A stretch of DNA of 7,097 nt from an uncultured Synergistia bacterium (GCA_937888925.1 CALARM010001108.1:1-7097), one strand, 5' to 3'. Positions 1 to 6,543 are shown, counted from the stretch's first letter. Notes: generated by a model from the sequence alone, not told the origin. Program-made: numbers and translations.

Positions 1-286
1 GCTTTAACTGTTCTCTGGTAATAAGTTTATCCTGAACAGTTTTCACCCTTCTTTTTTCTCTTTTATGCCATTCCGGCTTATAATCTATTTCTATACCGGC
101 ACTTCCCGCTTTTTTTATAGCAGCCAGTGCCTGAAGATATCTGCTCTTAGATTTTATCTGAAGTCTTCCTTCTTCGATTAATTTAATAATGGCTGAATAT
201 TCTTTCAATGTTTTTGTACTCATACTGAGTCTGTAATAATCCTGAAACCGTTGCCATTTCTCACTTTTGATTTTTTCACTTTCCAT
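1..286 (-). CDS. Partial gene, N-terminus of a putative tyrosine recombinase/integrase
   Basis: An open frame runs from an ATG at 286-284 to the window edge with no stop, giving about 95 residues and lacking the C-terminus. The start is supported by the SD TAGGAGATG located 5-8 nt upstream, and by a -10 box and inverted repeat in front of it. The protein begins MESEKIKSEKWQRFQDYY. It is strongly charged and mostly helical (STKTLKEYSAIIKLIEEG, then KSRYLQALAAIKKAG), followed by a basic linker (HKREKRRVK) and DKLITREQLK. That order resembles the SAM-like core-binding domain of phage-type integrases followed by the 'L(T/S)xEEL' entry into the catalytic domain. The catalytic R-H-R-Y residues would lie outside the window, so the function is an inference. 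The frame itself is convincing; the family call is moderate. An uncharacterised helical DNA-binding protein is the main alternative. Confidence 0.6.
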   Translation of the reverse strand, partial: MESEKIKSEKWQRFQDYYRLSMSTKTLKEYSAIIKLIEEGRLQIKSKSRYLQALAAIKKAGSAGIEIDYKPEWHKREKRRVKTVQDKLITREQLK

Positions 287-305
287 AATATCATCTCCTA
301 TGAAT

Positions 306-324
306 AACTAATCATATATTAGTT
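306..324. promoter_or_regulatory. Inverted repeat AACTAAT-N5-ATTAGTT, candidate operator or 5' leader hairpin
   Basis: A perfect inverted repeat with 7-bp arms and a 5-base spacer (CATAT on the plus strand) sits between the -10 box (331-336) and the SD of the left-edge gene. It starts about at the expected transcription start and ends 19 nt before the ATG. The ACTAAT-N5-ATTAGT core recurs at 6809-6825 with identical geometry. It could bind a dimeric repressor, or form a short hairpin at the mRNA 5' end. Confidence 0.55.
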
Positions 325-330
325 TGTCAT

Positions 331-358
331 ATTATAGCAGAAAAAATTTAAAAGATAA
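331..358 (-). promoter_or_regulatory. Promoter of the left-edge integrase-like gene
   Basis: On the minus strand a consensus -10 box TATAAT lies at 336-331, about 44 nt upstream of the ATG at 286. No good -35 is present: the hexamer about 17 bp upstream is only TTATCT/TTTATC-like in an A/T-rich tract. Transcription would start around 324-325, at the edge of the inverted repeat at 306-324. Confidence 0.5.
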
Positions 359-373
359 AATTTTTCTTTTAAA
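347..373. repeat. AT-only imperfect palindrome
   Basis: TTTAAAAGA at 347-355 pairs with TCTTTTAAA at 365-373. The interior (AAA/TTT) also pairs, with one T-T mismatch, so the 27 bases are nearly self-complementary. It has almost no G/C and overlaps the weak -35 region of the leftward promoter. It may be only a consequence of A/T-rich sequence. Confidence 0.3.
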
Positions 374-401
374 AAACCTACCTCCTGGTAATCAGGATGT
401 C

Positions 402-435
402 GGGTATTTCGGGGGAAACAGGGCAAATGTTACGT
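402..435 (+). repeat. Left terminal inverted repeat of the MITE
   Basis: Reads GGGTATTTCGGGGGAAACAG and continues through GGCAAATGTTACGT. It is complementary to 827-860 apart from one position (T409 against the complement of G853). Confidence 0.85.
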
Positions 436-826
436 GGTTAAAAATCTACATATTACTATCTAATGTCATTTTAGATTAAATTGTAATGCAATAGATTTCT
501 AAGTTTAAAACCCCGATTTTCTTGCATTATAAGTGGAAGAAGCTCCTATGTTTCCGGATTTAAAGTTACACCTGATAGATAAAACATATGATTTTAATTA
601 AATTTAGCAGTTACAGATAAAAATAAAGGTAATTTATCATATATCAGATTAGAATAACTTAAACGAACGTTTTATATTGCAAAATATATTTTAGTAAAAA
701 TTAAGAGTACATTTATAAAATTTTACTTACGTTTTTCCCAAAATTTAATACCTATTTAAGGTCAAAAAATGGGAAATAAAAAAATGGGAGAGTTTATTAT
801 GGCATAAAGCTTTTGATTAAAATCCT

Positions 827-860
827 ACGTAACATTTGCCCTGTTTCCCCCGGAATACCC
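827..860 (-). repeat. Right terminal inverted repeat of the MITE
   Basis: Read on the minus strand it begins GGGTATTCCGGGGGAAACAG and matches the left copy for 33 of 34 bases. It lies about 130 bp downstream of the stop codon of the lipoprotein operon. Confidence 0.85.
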
Positions 861-935
861 CAAACCCTTCGAAAAGTCCGGTAGAAATTTTTAAAGTCAA
901 ATACTTTTTTCCAAAAATATCAATAATTTTTTGAA

Positions 936-960
936 TCGCTATTTCTATATATAATAGCGA
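936..960 (-). terminator. Hairpin downstream of the lipoprotein operon, possible weak terminator
   Basis: TCGCTATT (936-943) pairs perfectly with AATAGCGA (953-960) around a 9-nt A/T loop, starting 28 nt after the operon's last stop codon. The adjacent CGAGA-GA-TCTCG (958-969) could form a second small stem. Neither stem is followed by a convincing U-run on the minus strand (the sequence continues TTCAAAAAATT). If it ends transcripts it is a poor intrinsic terminator. It may instead protect the mRNA 3' end. Confidence 0.35.
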
Positions 961-988
961 GAGATCTCGAATTATATCTTAGAGATTT

Positions 989-2860
989 TTACTCGATTTT
1001 ACTACTTCTTACCCATGGTTTATGTTTGACATCATACCAGCCACCCCAAAGTATCCCCGGATATCCTCCATTACCATAGTGTGAAAAACCAGGATCTCTA
1101 TATAAAGTACCATAAGATGTACTACCATCGACTTCTTTCCACCCAATATATCCGCCGGCATGGGCATCCGTAGTAACAGCAAACCCCTCTTCTATTTGAC
1201 CATTCTCACCAGTAATAATTAATTTCACCCCCAGGTATTGCTTTGTATACCAGGGAATATATACCGGTGTATCGGTAACTGTTACGGTATAAATTTTTCC
1301 TGCTGGTTTTTGATACAGACCGTATTGTTCCTGCCAGGTTCCTTCTATAAAAGATGGATATGAGATTGGTAGATTTGGTAATGTTGGTGTTGGCGTTACT
1401 GTTGGAGTTTGTGTTACTGTTGGAGTTTGTGTTGGCGTTGGTGTGAATACCGGAGGCGCCATTACAGTTACATAACAGTAATCACTATAGATACTATTAG
1501 GGTCATTGGAATCAGACTGGAAGTAAGCTTTAATTGTTTTATGCCCTGCTGTACTGGTTGTAAGTGTTGCAGTGGAAGTTCCGTCGGCAAGAGTAAACCC
1601 GCTTACTATTGGACCTGTCTCGCCAGCTAATGACAGGTAAGTACCTGCATCATTTCCTTCTATTATTTCGAATTTGATGAGCTTACCTTCTACAGGTTTT
1701 GGCGGTTTCGGTGTAGATGTACTATTTGGAGCAGGAGTAGGATATACAATATTAAGTTTTGCCGTAATATTGACAAAATTTGAACCTCCAGAGCCAGGAG
1801 TAGGGCTACCTCCCGGTGCAGTAGATGTTGGGAGAGGCTCAATATTTGCGTTACGTTTATATAGAGGTGGTAAATTAAGTATTATACTATTCGGGTCTAC
1901 TGTTAATTCGTAATTGTCTCCTATAGTGCACTGACTTGTCACAATAGTATTCGGATCATCCGGGTCATACTGGTAAGAAGCCTCTATTACATTATATGCC
2001 GATGCGCTGGTAAAGTGCACTTTACAGTCACCATTAGGGTCAGTTTCTGCCTGTGTTGCATCCAATTGACCGCTTCCCTGTATTATTTTAAATTTGACTG
2101 TCTGACCTTCCAGAGGTTCTGATGTTTTACCTGATGGGTCTGGTATTACTGTAGAAACAGGAAAAGGAGTTCCATACATGAGCTGAAGATTGGCTTTTAT
2201 ATCATATTCATTGGAAGAACCTGCATCTGAGGCGATTATAGAGCGTCCTGTTTGAATTTCAGTAACTGTTGTATTTAAAGCAGTGACCTGGATTAACTTA
2301 AGATTAATGTTCTGATTACCAACCTTTAAATCATCAGGACTTCTATATGGATCTGTATGTGCTACTTGTCTTCCAACACGATTTGTGGGATGAGTTTCAT
2401 CAAAGTCATTAAAAGCTTCTGCATATATCTTGATTTTAATGGCAGGCGGTGGGCCGGTAGTGCCTTGATTGGGTACACCCGGTGTAGGTTGACCGATAAT
2501 TTTTACAGGGATTATTACATTTTCTTGCCCCCTTCGAATATTACCTGCAGCTACTACTCTACTCCATATACTATTGGGATCACCTGTATAATCAAGTATG
2601 TATATGTCTATTATCTGGGTATTTTTAGGAATCGTCGCGCCATTTTTTGAAAGTGTCATACTCCCGTTATTACCCTGCTCCGGCCATTTTACATTGAATG
2701 TAATGTATGCAATGTCTCCTGAACCTGTATCTGTATAATCCGGTGCAGGGGTAATCAGAGAAGACGGCTGAGTAGTTTCACTTCCTCCTCCACAGCCGGA
2801 AATTATGGCTATGGCAAGCAGGGTTATTATTAATAGTGTTAATAAAAGTTTAACTTGCAT
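989..2860 (-). CDS. Surface lipoprotein with two Ig-like domains and an unknown aromatic-rich C-terminal domain
   Basis: This is the last gene of the operon (623 aa, stop TAA). The ATG at 2860 has a strong SD (AAAGGGGA), and its signal peptide ends in a lipobox, I-S-G-C with Cys23, followed by GGGS, so it should be lipid-anchored in the envelope. Residues 45-190 are an unrecognised beta-rich region. Residues about 186-322 and 360-466 form two related Ig-like repeats of the Big_1/invasin kind, each with an 'EGxxxKFxII(Q/E)G' strand and a closing 'DPN(S/T)I....C' segment. Residues 473-496 are a Pro/Thr linker with TQTPTV twice. Residues 504-623 form a W/Y/G-rich domain (for example GGYIGWKEVDG, GILWGGWYDVKHKPW) that I do not recognise. 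The role is inferred as an exposed stalk or adhesin presenting the C-terminal domain. No catalytic motif is apparent. The gene is 15 nt downstream of the propeller gene. Confidence 0.85.
   Translation of the reverse strand: MQVKLLLTLLIITLLAIAIISGCGGGSETTQPSSLITPAPDYTDTGSGDIAYITFNVKWPEQGNNGSMTLSKNGATIPKNTQIIDIYILDYTGDPNSIWSRVVAAGNIRRGQENVIIPVKIIGQPTPGVPNQGTTGPPPAIKIKIYAEAFNDFDETHPTNRVGRQVAHTDPYRSPDDLKVGNQNINLKLIQVTALNTTVTEIQTGRSIIASDAGSSNEYDIKANLQLMYGTPFPVSTVIPDPSGKTSEPLEGQTVKFKIIQGSGQLDATQAETDPNGDCKVHFTSASAYNVIEASYQYDPDDPNTIVTSQCTIGDNYELTVDPNSIILNLPPLYKRNANIEPLPTSTAPGGSPTPGSGGSNFVNITAKLNIVYPTPAPNSTSTPKPPKPVEGKLIKFEIIEGNDAGTYLSLAGETGPIVSGFTLADGTSTATLTTSTAGHKTIKAYFQSDSNDPNSIYSDYCYVTVMAPPVFTPTPTQTPTVTQTPTVTPTPTLPNLPISYPSFIEGTWQEQYGLYQKPAGKIYTVTVTDTPVYIPWYTKQYLGVKLIITGENGQIEEGFAVTTDAHAGGYIGWKEVDGSTSYGTLYRDPGFSHYGNGGYPGILWGGWYDVKHKPWVRSSKIE
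1395..1430 (-). repeat. Two exact tandem copies of an 18-bp unit in the Pro/Thr linker
   Basis: The unit GTTACTGTTGGAGTTTGT (plus strand) occurs twice back to back (1395-1412, 1413-1430) and encodes TQTPTV twice, residues 477-488 of the Ig-like lipoprotein. Related GTTGG-rich sequence flanks it. Copy-number change would lengthen or shorten the linker in steps of six residues without a frameshift. Confidence 0.8.
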
Positions 2861-2866
2861 TACGAG

Positions 2867-2874
2867 TCCCCTTT
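2867..2874 (-). promoter_or_regulatory. Ribosome binding site of the Ig-like lipoprotein
   Basis: AAAGGGGA on the minus strand lies 6 nt before the ATG at 2860 and immediately after the TAA of the upstream propeller gene (2878-2876). It supports the start choice and coupled translation. Confidence 0.7.
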
Positions 2875-2875
2875 C

Positions 2876-3931
2876 TTATTGTTTTGGTGAAAATTTCTTG
2901 ATTGTACATTTTACAGAAGCAACATAAATATTTCCTTTACAATCTATTCTCATATCATTATATGGATTGAAACATAGTTCTCCAGTGCATTCAGTATTCC
3001 ATTCGGTTATAAAAATCCCATTGGAATAAAATTTCTGGATATGATAGGTATCTTTTCTATCTATACCCAGTAAATATATGTTATCGTCAGCATCTATTTC
3101 TAAACCACAAAAAATCAATTTATCTTTATCTTCAGAGTTCCATTTATTTACTAATTTACCGAAAGAGTCAAATTTAGCAACATAGCCATTTTCATAATAG
3201 TCAGGCGACGTTAATAAGATATAAATATATCCCTGAGAATCTGCTGCTACATCACCTATTAATACACCAGGTTGTAATTTAGACTTTTCAGGGTCAAATG
3301 GATTTAAAATCGATTGTAATTTCCAATTAGCATTATATTTTTCTACATGGATATCTGAGGCTAAATAAAAATTACCATTTTTATCCTTTGTAATATATCT
3401 GATAAAGTATGTGTGAAAAGAATCGTATGCCGGCTTTATGGCAATTATAAATTTCCCATTGAGATCAAATTGCTCAATATGGCTGATACAATCACTTGGA
3501 AAATTTCCTTCTTTAAAATTGATGTTATATGCTGCACCGTAAGCAATATAAATATTTTCTTTATCGGCAAGAATATCAGTGAGTTGTTCGCTTATAGGAT
3601 GCTTTCTCTCTAAAAACCAGCAGTTCTTTTTTCTCTTTTTTATTTCAGGAATCCAGCCGGTTATATAGTTCCCCTGTGAATTATATTTTTCTATATTCAT
3701 ACGAGAATCTATCGTATCGTCTGCTATATAAAAATTCCCTTCAGGATCCAGTGTAAATGGAGCATATGGAGACTTCTTAATATTGGGCTCACCTGTAGAG
3801 ATATAGTCTTTAATTTGAGGAGTAATCATATATTGTACTGTAGGAGTAGCTATATATTTCTCCTCTTTTATACAACCTGTAAGGATAAAACACAATATAA
3901 ACCATAATATTAATAAATATTTATCCACCAC
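2876..3931 (-). CDS. Lipoprotein with six NHL-type beta-propeller repeats
   Basis: This is the middle gene of the operon, 351 aa from a GTG at 3931. I chose GTG because AAGGTGAT (3943-3936) is an ideally placed SD, and the upstream gene's TAA (3935-3933) ends just one base before it. A TTG at 3952 would add seven residues and overlap the upstream gene by 20 bp, but it has no SD. A GTG at 3928 is also possible. The signal peptide ends in I-L-T-G-C with Cys20. After a spacer come six repeats of the form 'D-x-x-G-N-hydrophobic-Y-hydrophobic-A ... K-F/Y-x-x-x-G': for example LDPEGNFYIAD, TKDKNGNFYLAS, AADSQGYIYILL, EIDADDNIYLLG and RIDCKGNIYVAS, each closing with a (K/Q)(K/Y/F)-containing strand. 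They lie at about residues 58-95, 119-166, 178-210, 226-265, 275-312 and 326-349. This matches a six-bladed NHL propeller, a binding scaffold that can carry lyase or hydrolase activity in some families. No active-site residues are evident. It is AT-rich (17 GC in the 60 bases of line 3061). Confidence 0.85.
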   Translation of the reverse strand: MVDKYLLILWFILCFILTGCIKEEKYIATPTVQYMITPQIKDYISTGEPNIKKSPYAPFTLDPEGNFYIADDTIDSRMNIEKYNSQGNYITGWIPEIKKRKKNCWFLERKHPISEQLTDILADKENIYIAYGAAYNINFKEGNFPSDCISHIEQFDLNGKFIIAIKPAYDSFHTYFIRYITKDKNGNFYLASDIHVEKYNANWKLQSILNPFDPEKSKLQPGVLIGDVAADSQGYIYILLTSPDYYENGYVAKFDSFGKLVNKWNSEDKDKLIFCGLEIDADDNIYLLGIDRKDTYHIQKFYSNGIFITEWNTECTGELCFNPYNDMRIDCKGNIYVASVKCTIKKFSPKQ

Positions 3932-3932
3932 G

Positions 3933-6533
3933 TTAATCACCTTTTTTCTCAATCGTTACAGTTACAGGAACAGGAAAATAAATATGTTCATTCGGCTCTT
4001 TCTGCCATATTTTAACTTTACAGGCTAAACAAAATAGTTGCTCAATCTCTGAATATATTGTCGGGTCAGGATTAACTTTGTAGTAATTTGTTAATGCATT
4101 TAGGGCCTCTTCAGCATGCAATGGTGCATTTGGGTCAAAAGATGGTGTTCCTTCAGGTAAAACTGCACTAGGTATTAATATCTTTCCGTTTTGATCTTTA
4201 GGACAATTTTTATTACCATACATCATAAAGTAGAAAAAATAATATCCAAAAGGGTAACTCCAATTAGCTATAGAAGGTCTATCTAAACCTATAAATGCTT
4301 TGGCAGTATTAAAAGAATTTTTCATATGCCAGGAATAACAACTATTCCAATAGACAAGTGAACCATCAAAATTTGTCGCAGAACTGGCGTTAAGGGAATC
4401 TAAATAGTAATTGGTAAGGTCAAGGTCTAAAATCCATCCTTTTTTCCACTTCCCAATCTGAACTTCTTCTTCTATTTCTCTGACACAAAAAAACCACCAT
4501 CCTTTACTTCTTTTATCGTCAAAAGGAATATACGATTTCTCAATATGCTCAATTACCCACCTGAATATTGGTGTAACATCGTGAGGATTGGTATTCCGAA
4601 ACAAAGGAGTGCAGGACATTCTAAAAACTGTTCCTGGAGGTACATTATATGGATCGAAGCTATTTTCATCTATATTTACAGGGGCCCCATGAGCATTAAT
4701 AAAAATTATTCCATACTTTCCCATAGTTTCAAGTGCCTCGGGAGTTAGAATATTATCCCAGGATGATTTTACAACACAGTCAACCCATGGCTCCACGCCA
4801 GTATCCCAGTTGAGAACAAAATCTCTACCTTCTACTGGTCTTATTTCTTTTACATTATAATTGTTATCTTTTAATGCTTGTGGAATTTTTCTTTCTACTT
4901 GCAACGTTGAAGGTTGTTGCCAATAATAAGGAGATAGTATTATCACATCAGAGTTTTTAACAGTGGTGTTATTAGAACTGGCAGTAAGGCAAGAAAGATG
5001 TTTTATTTCCTCTTTCTCAGGTAATGGCTCGCCTGTATCCTCATTCTTTATTATTATTGGATCTGAAGTGGAAATACATATACTCATACCATCTTTGAAC
5101 TTAACCCATATATCATAAGGATTACCTATTGAAGTGGCACCTGCTATTTCATCGGGTATAGGAGGGCCATCAGGCAGCTGTCCATTAAGCCATTTTATAG
5201 TATGTTGATTAGCTTCAATTATACTTAATCCTGTTTTCCATTGGTCATACTGGGAAAGGACACTTCCTAATTTCTCCTTATAAAATTCATCATAAGGAGG
5301 ACGAGGAGTTGGAGTTACACTCGGTGTAGCAGTTGGAATCGGCGTTGGTGGCACTCCAAAATTAAACCCGGCCACATCTGCATTAAAGAAGTCAATAACC
5401 TTCTCTTCTCTGTGTCTTATCTTCTTACCATTTTCAGAAGTCCACCAGGTTGCGATGACGGACCTGCTATGTCCTCGGAATACCTTCGGCAGGCTGTATT
5501 GACCTGAAGCATCAATCTTGCAACAAGCCTTCGGCCCCAAGCTATAAACAAAGCCTTTTACCAGTGGCAGTCCACCAGTATAAACCGTACCAGATATACT
5601 GGCAGTCTTCTTTATAACCTCAAGGAAAATATTCATACTCTGGCCGGAATTCAGCTTTGCAGTTATAGTGGTATCAACGGGGGTATTCAGACCAGGCTTA
5701 ATATATACACATCCATACGCCACCTGGTATTTATGTGCTCCGAACAAGCAGAGATATACCGGCTGTGTGATACAGCCTATGGATGAGTTATTCAGAGTAA
5801 ACCTTAAACCTGCTGATTTAAGATTAATTCCCGGCTCTGCATATACTTTGAATATTACAATCTCTCCTGGGAAGGCAAAGATCTTCTCAGGGCATGATTT
5901 AAGCACTGCTGCACTTGTAGCATCAGAGGAATTTATAGAACCTGACGAGGGAAGTGTTTCCACTTCAGCATAATTGTCTTCTCCCAGTGCTACTTCCAGC
6001 TTTACATTACTGTCAGTAGCTCCTGTAAGGACTGTATTATCAAAGTGGCCGTCAGAGCCTACAGGTATAGATGTGTCATCATAAGCAGAGCAAAGCTGTG
6101 CCTGTGCATTATACTCAGGCAGTGGCTTGCTTTCAGAAAGAGTTTTGTTTAATTGAGCATAAAGTTCCTGTATATCTGCCTTCGCCCAATCTTCCGGGTA
6201 GTCCTGCTGCAAAGAATTAGAAAACTGACTGATAAAGGACTCATTCCCTGAAGAATCAGCCTGGCAAGCAGGTACATCGATTACGTTTATACAGGGAACC
6301 GTCTCTCCGTCTTCTGTCACAGTGTTATTTATATATAAATAGCCTGAAACATTAACATTTGAAAGTACAGGTGTTGGAGTGGGATTTGTATAATTTACCG
6401 GCTCATCAGTGGTGGGATTGGTATTTGGCACTACGGAAGAATTTCCTCCGCCTCCGCAATTTGACAGGAATATAACACAGATAACTGCTAAAACTACAGC
6501 CATACAGGTATATAATTTTGTTGTTCTAAACAT
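3933..6533 (-). CDS. Large lipoprotein with Ig-like and regulatory-like domains and a predicted clan CD cysteine peptidase domain
   Basis: First clear gene of the operon, 866 aa, ATG at 6533 behind a purine-rich SD. The signal peptide ends at L-S-N-C (Cys26), followed by GGGG. Asn at -1 is unusual, but the context is otherwise lipoprotein-like. A Pro/Thr patch lies near residues 50-56. Residues 60-215 are unrecognised. About 215-308 look Ig-like (PEKIFAFPGEIVIFKVYAEP onward). About 310-393 resemble a carboxypeptidase-regulatory-like fold (SISGTVYTGGLPL...DASGQYSLPKVFRG). Residues 396-413 are a PTPIPTATPSVTPTPRPP linker. Residues 525-775 look like a caspase-fold peptidase: strand VIILSP, helix with 'ALKDNNYNVKEI', then YGIIFINAHGAP with His615-Gly616, and GSLVYWNSCYS with Cys732, followed by an AKAFIGLDRPSIANWSYP segment as in C25/gingipain-like and CHAT proteins. 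It is rich in cysteine for an exported protein, including CC at 337-338 and CLAC at 835-838. I infer an envelope-anchored protease; its substrate is unknown. The peptidase half is clearly AT-richer than the N-terminal half. Confidence 0.85.
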   Translation of the reverse strand: MFRTTKLYTCMAVVLAVICVIFLSNCGGGGNSSVVPNTNPTTDEPVNYTNPTPTPVLSNVNVSGYLYINNTVTEDGETVPCINVIDVPACQADSSGNESFISQFSNSLQQDYPEDWAKADIQELYAQLNKTLSESKPLPEYNAQAQLCSAYDDTSIPVGSDGHFDNTVLTGATDSNVKLEVALGEDNYAEVETLPSSGSINSSDATSAAVLKSCPEKIFAFPGEIVIFKVYAEPGINLKSAGLRFTLNNSSIGCITQPVYLCLFGAHKYQVAYGCVYIKPGLNTPVDTTITAKLNSGQSMNIFLEVIKKTASISGTVYTGGLPLVKGFVYSLGPKACCKIDASGQYSLPKVFRGHSRSVIATWWTSENGKKIRHREEKVIDFFNADVAGFNFGVPPTPIPTATPSVTPTPRPPYDEFYKEKLGSVLSQYDQWKTGLSIIEANQHTIKWLNGQLPDGPPIPDEIAGATSIGNPYDIWVKFKDGMSICISTSDPIIIKNEDTGEPLPEKEEIKHLSCLTASSNNTTVKNSDVIILSPYYWQQPSTLQVERKIPQALKDNNYNVKEIRPVEGRDFVLNWDTGVEPWVDCVVKSSWDNILTPEALETMGKYGIIFINAHGAPVNIDENSFDPYNVPPGTVFRMSCTPLFRNTNPHDVTPIFRWVIEHIEKSYIPFDDKRSKGWWFFCVREIEEEVQIGKWKKGWILDLDLTNYYLDSLNASSATNFDGSLVYWNSCYSWHMKNSFNTAKAFIGLDRPSIANWSYPFGYYFFYFMMYGNKNCPKDQNGKILIPSAVLPEGTPSFDPNAPLHAEEALNALTNYYKVNPDPTIYSEIEQLFCLACKVKIWQKEPNEHIYFPVPVTVTIEKKGD
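3936..3943 (-). promoter_or_regulatory. Ribosome binding site that decides the GTG start of the propeller gene
   Basis: AAGGTGAT on the minus strand matches the anti-SD extension (AGGTGAT) and sits 4 nt before the GTG at 3931. It is embedded in the last codons (Lys-Gly-Asp) of the upstream gene and directly abuts its stop codon, so re-initiation by the same ribosomes is likely. Confidence 0.65.
4209..4961 (-). other. Predicted clan CD (caspase/gingipain-like) peptidase domain
   Basis: This is residues 525-775 of the 866-aa lipoprotein. In clan CD enzymes the catalytic His follows a hydrophobic strand and precedes Gly, and the catalytic Cys follows the next core strand. Here GIIFINAHG puts His615 at 4691-4689, and SLVYWNSC puts Cys732 at 4340-4338. 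An earlier strand-helix-strand (VIILSPYYWQQ...ERKIPQALKDNNYNVKEI) supplies the start of the alpha/beta sandwich. The 116-residue gap between His and Cys is longer than in minimal caspases. The motif match is visual; CHAT, C25 and C11-type subfamilies are not separable here. Confidence 0.6.
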
Positions 6534-6543
6534 TTTTTAATAA

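Larger units (their letters stand above)
402..860. mobile_element. MITE or internally deleted insertion sequence with 34-bp terminal inverted repeats
   Basis: The element is bounded by a 34-bp inverted repeat (402-435 against 827-860, 33 of 34 positions matching), and pairing falls off immediately on both sides. The 391-bp interior is very AT-rich and holds no open frame long enough for a transposase. The longest piece I noted is a 22-codon stretch at 533-601. The G/C-rich ends against an AT-rich core, the 459-bp length and the lack of coding capacity fit a MITE, or an IS that lost its transposase and can only move if a related transposase acts in trans. I see no clear target-site duplication (left flank ..GATGTC, right flank CAAACC..), so the insertion may be old, or the true ends may be shifted by a base or two. 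I cannot name the parental IS family. Confidence 0.75.

Noticed and set aside
306..600. CRISPR array or other regularly spaced direct repeats in the left intergenic region
   Set aside because: The only repeats seen are inverted, not direct and regularly spaced.
533..601. 22-codon stretch inside the MITE starting at GTG (VEEAPMFPDLKLHLIDKTYDFN) as a relic of a transposase
   Set aside because: It reads like protein but is very short, has no SD and matches no family I can name; chance is adequate to explain it.
768..806. 12-codon ATG frame (MGNKKMGEFIMA) inside the MITE
   Set aside because: Too short, with no clear SD, and in very AT-rich DNA where such frames are common.
894..915. AAAGT-N5-ACTTT followed by T-run as a plus-strand terminator
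   Set aside because: A five-base A/T stem is too weak, and no plus-strand gene lies upstream for it to terminate.
931..955. Plus-strand promoter TTGAAT ... TATAAT
   Set aside because: The spacing is only 13 bp and no plus-strand gene follows; the bases belong to the hairpin at 936-960.
1409..1913. Plus-strand open frames opposite the Ig-like lipoprotein (1409-1630, 1674-1913)
   Set aside because: They are antisense shadows of a well-supported gene with signal peptide, SD and repeat structure, and their products show no domain.
5668..5973. 101-codon plus-strand frame opposite the peptidase lipoprotein
   Set aside because: Antisense to the convincing 866-aa gene, with no SD or recognisable motif.
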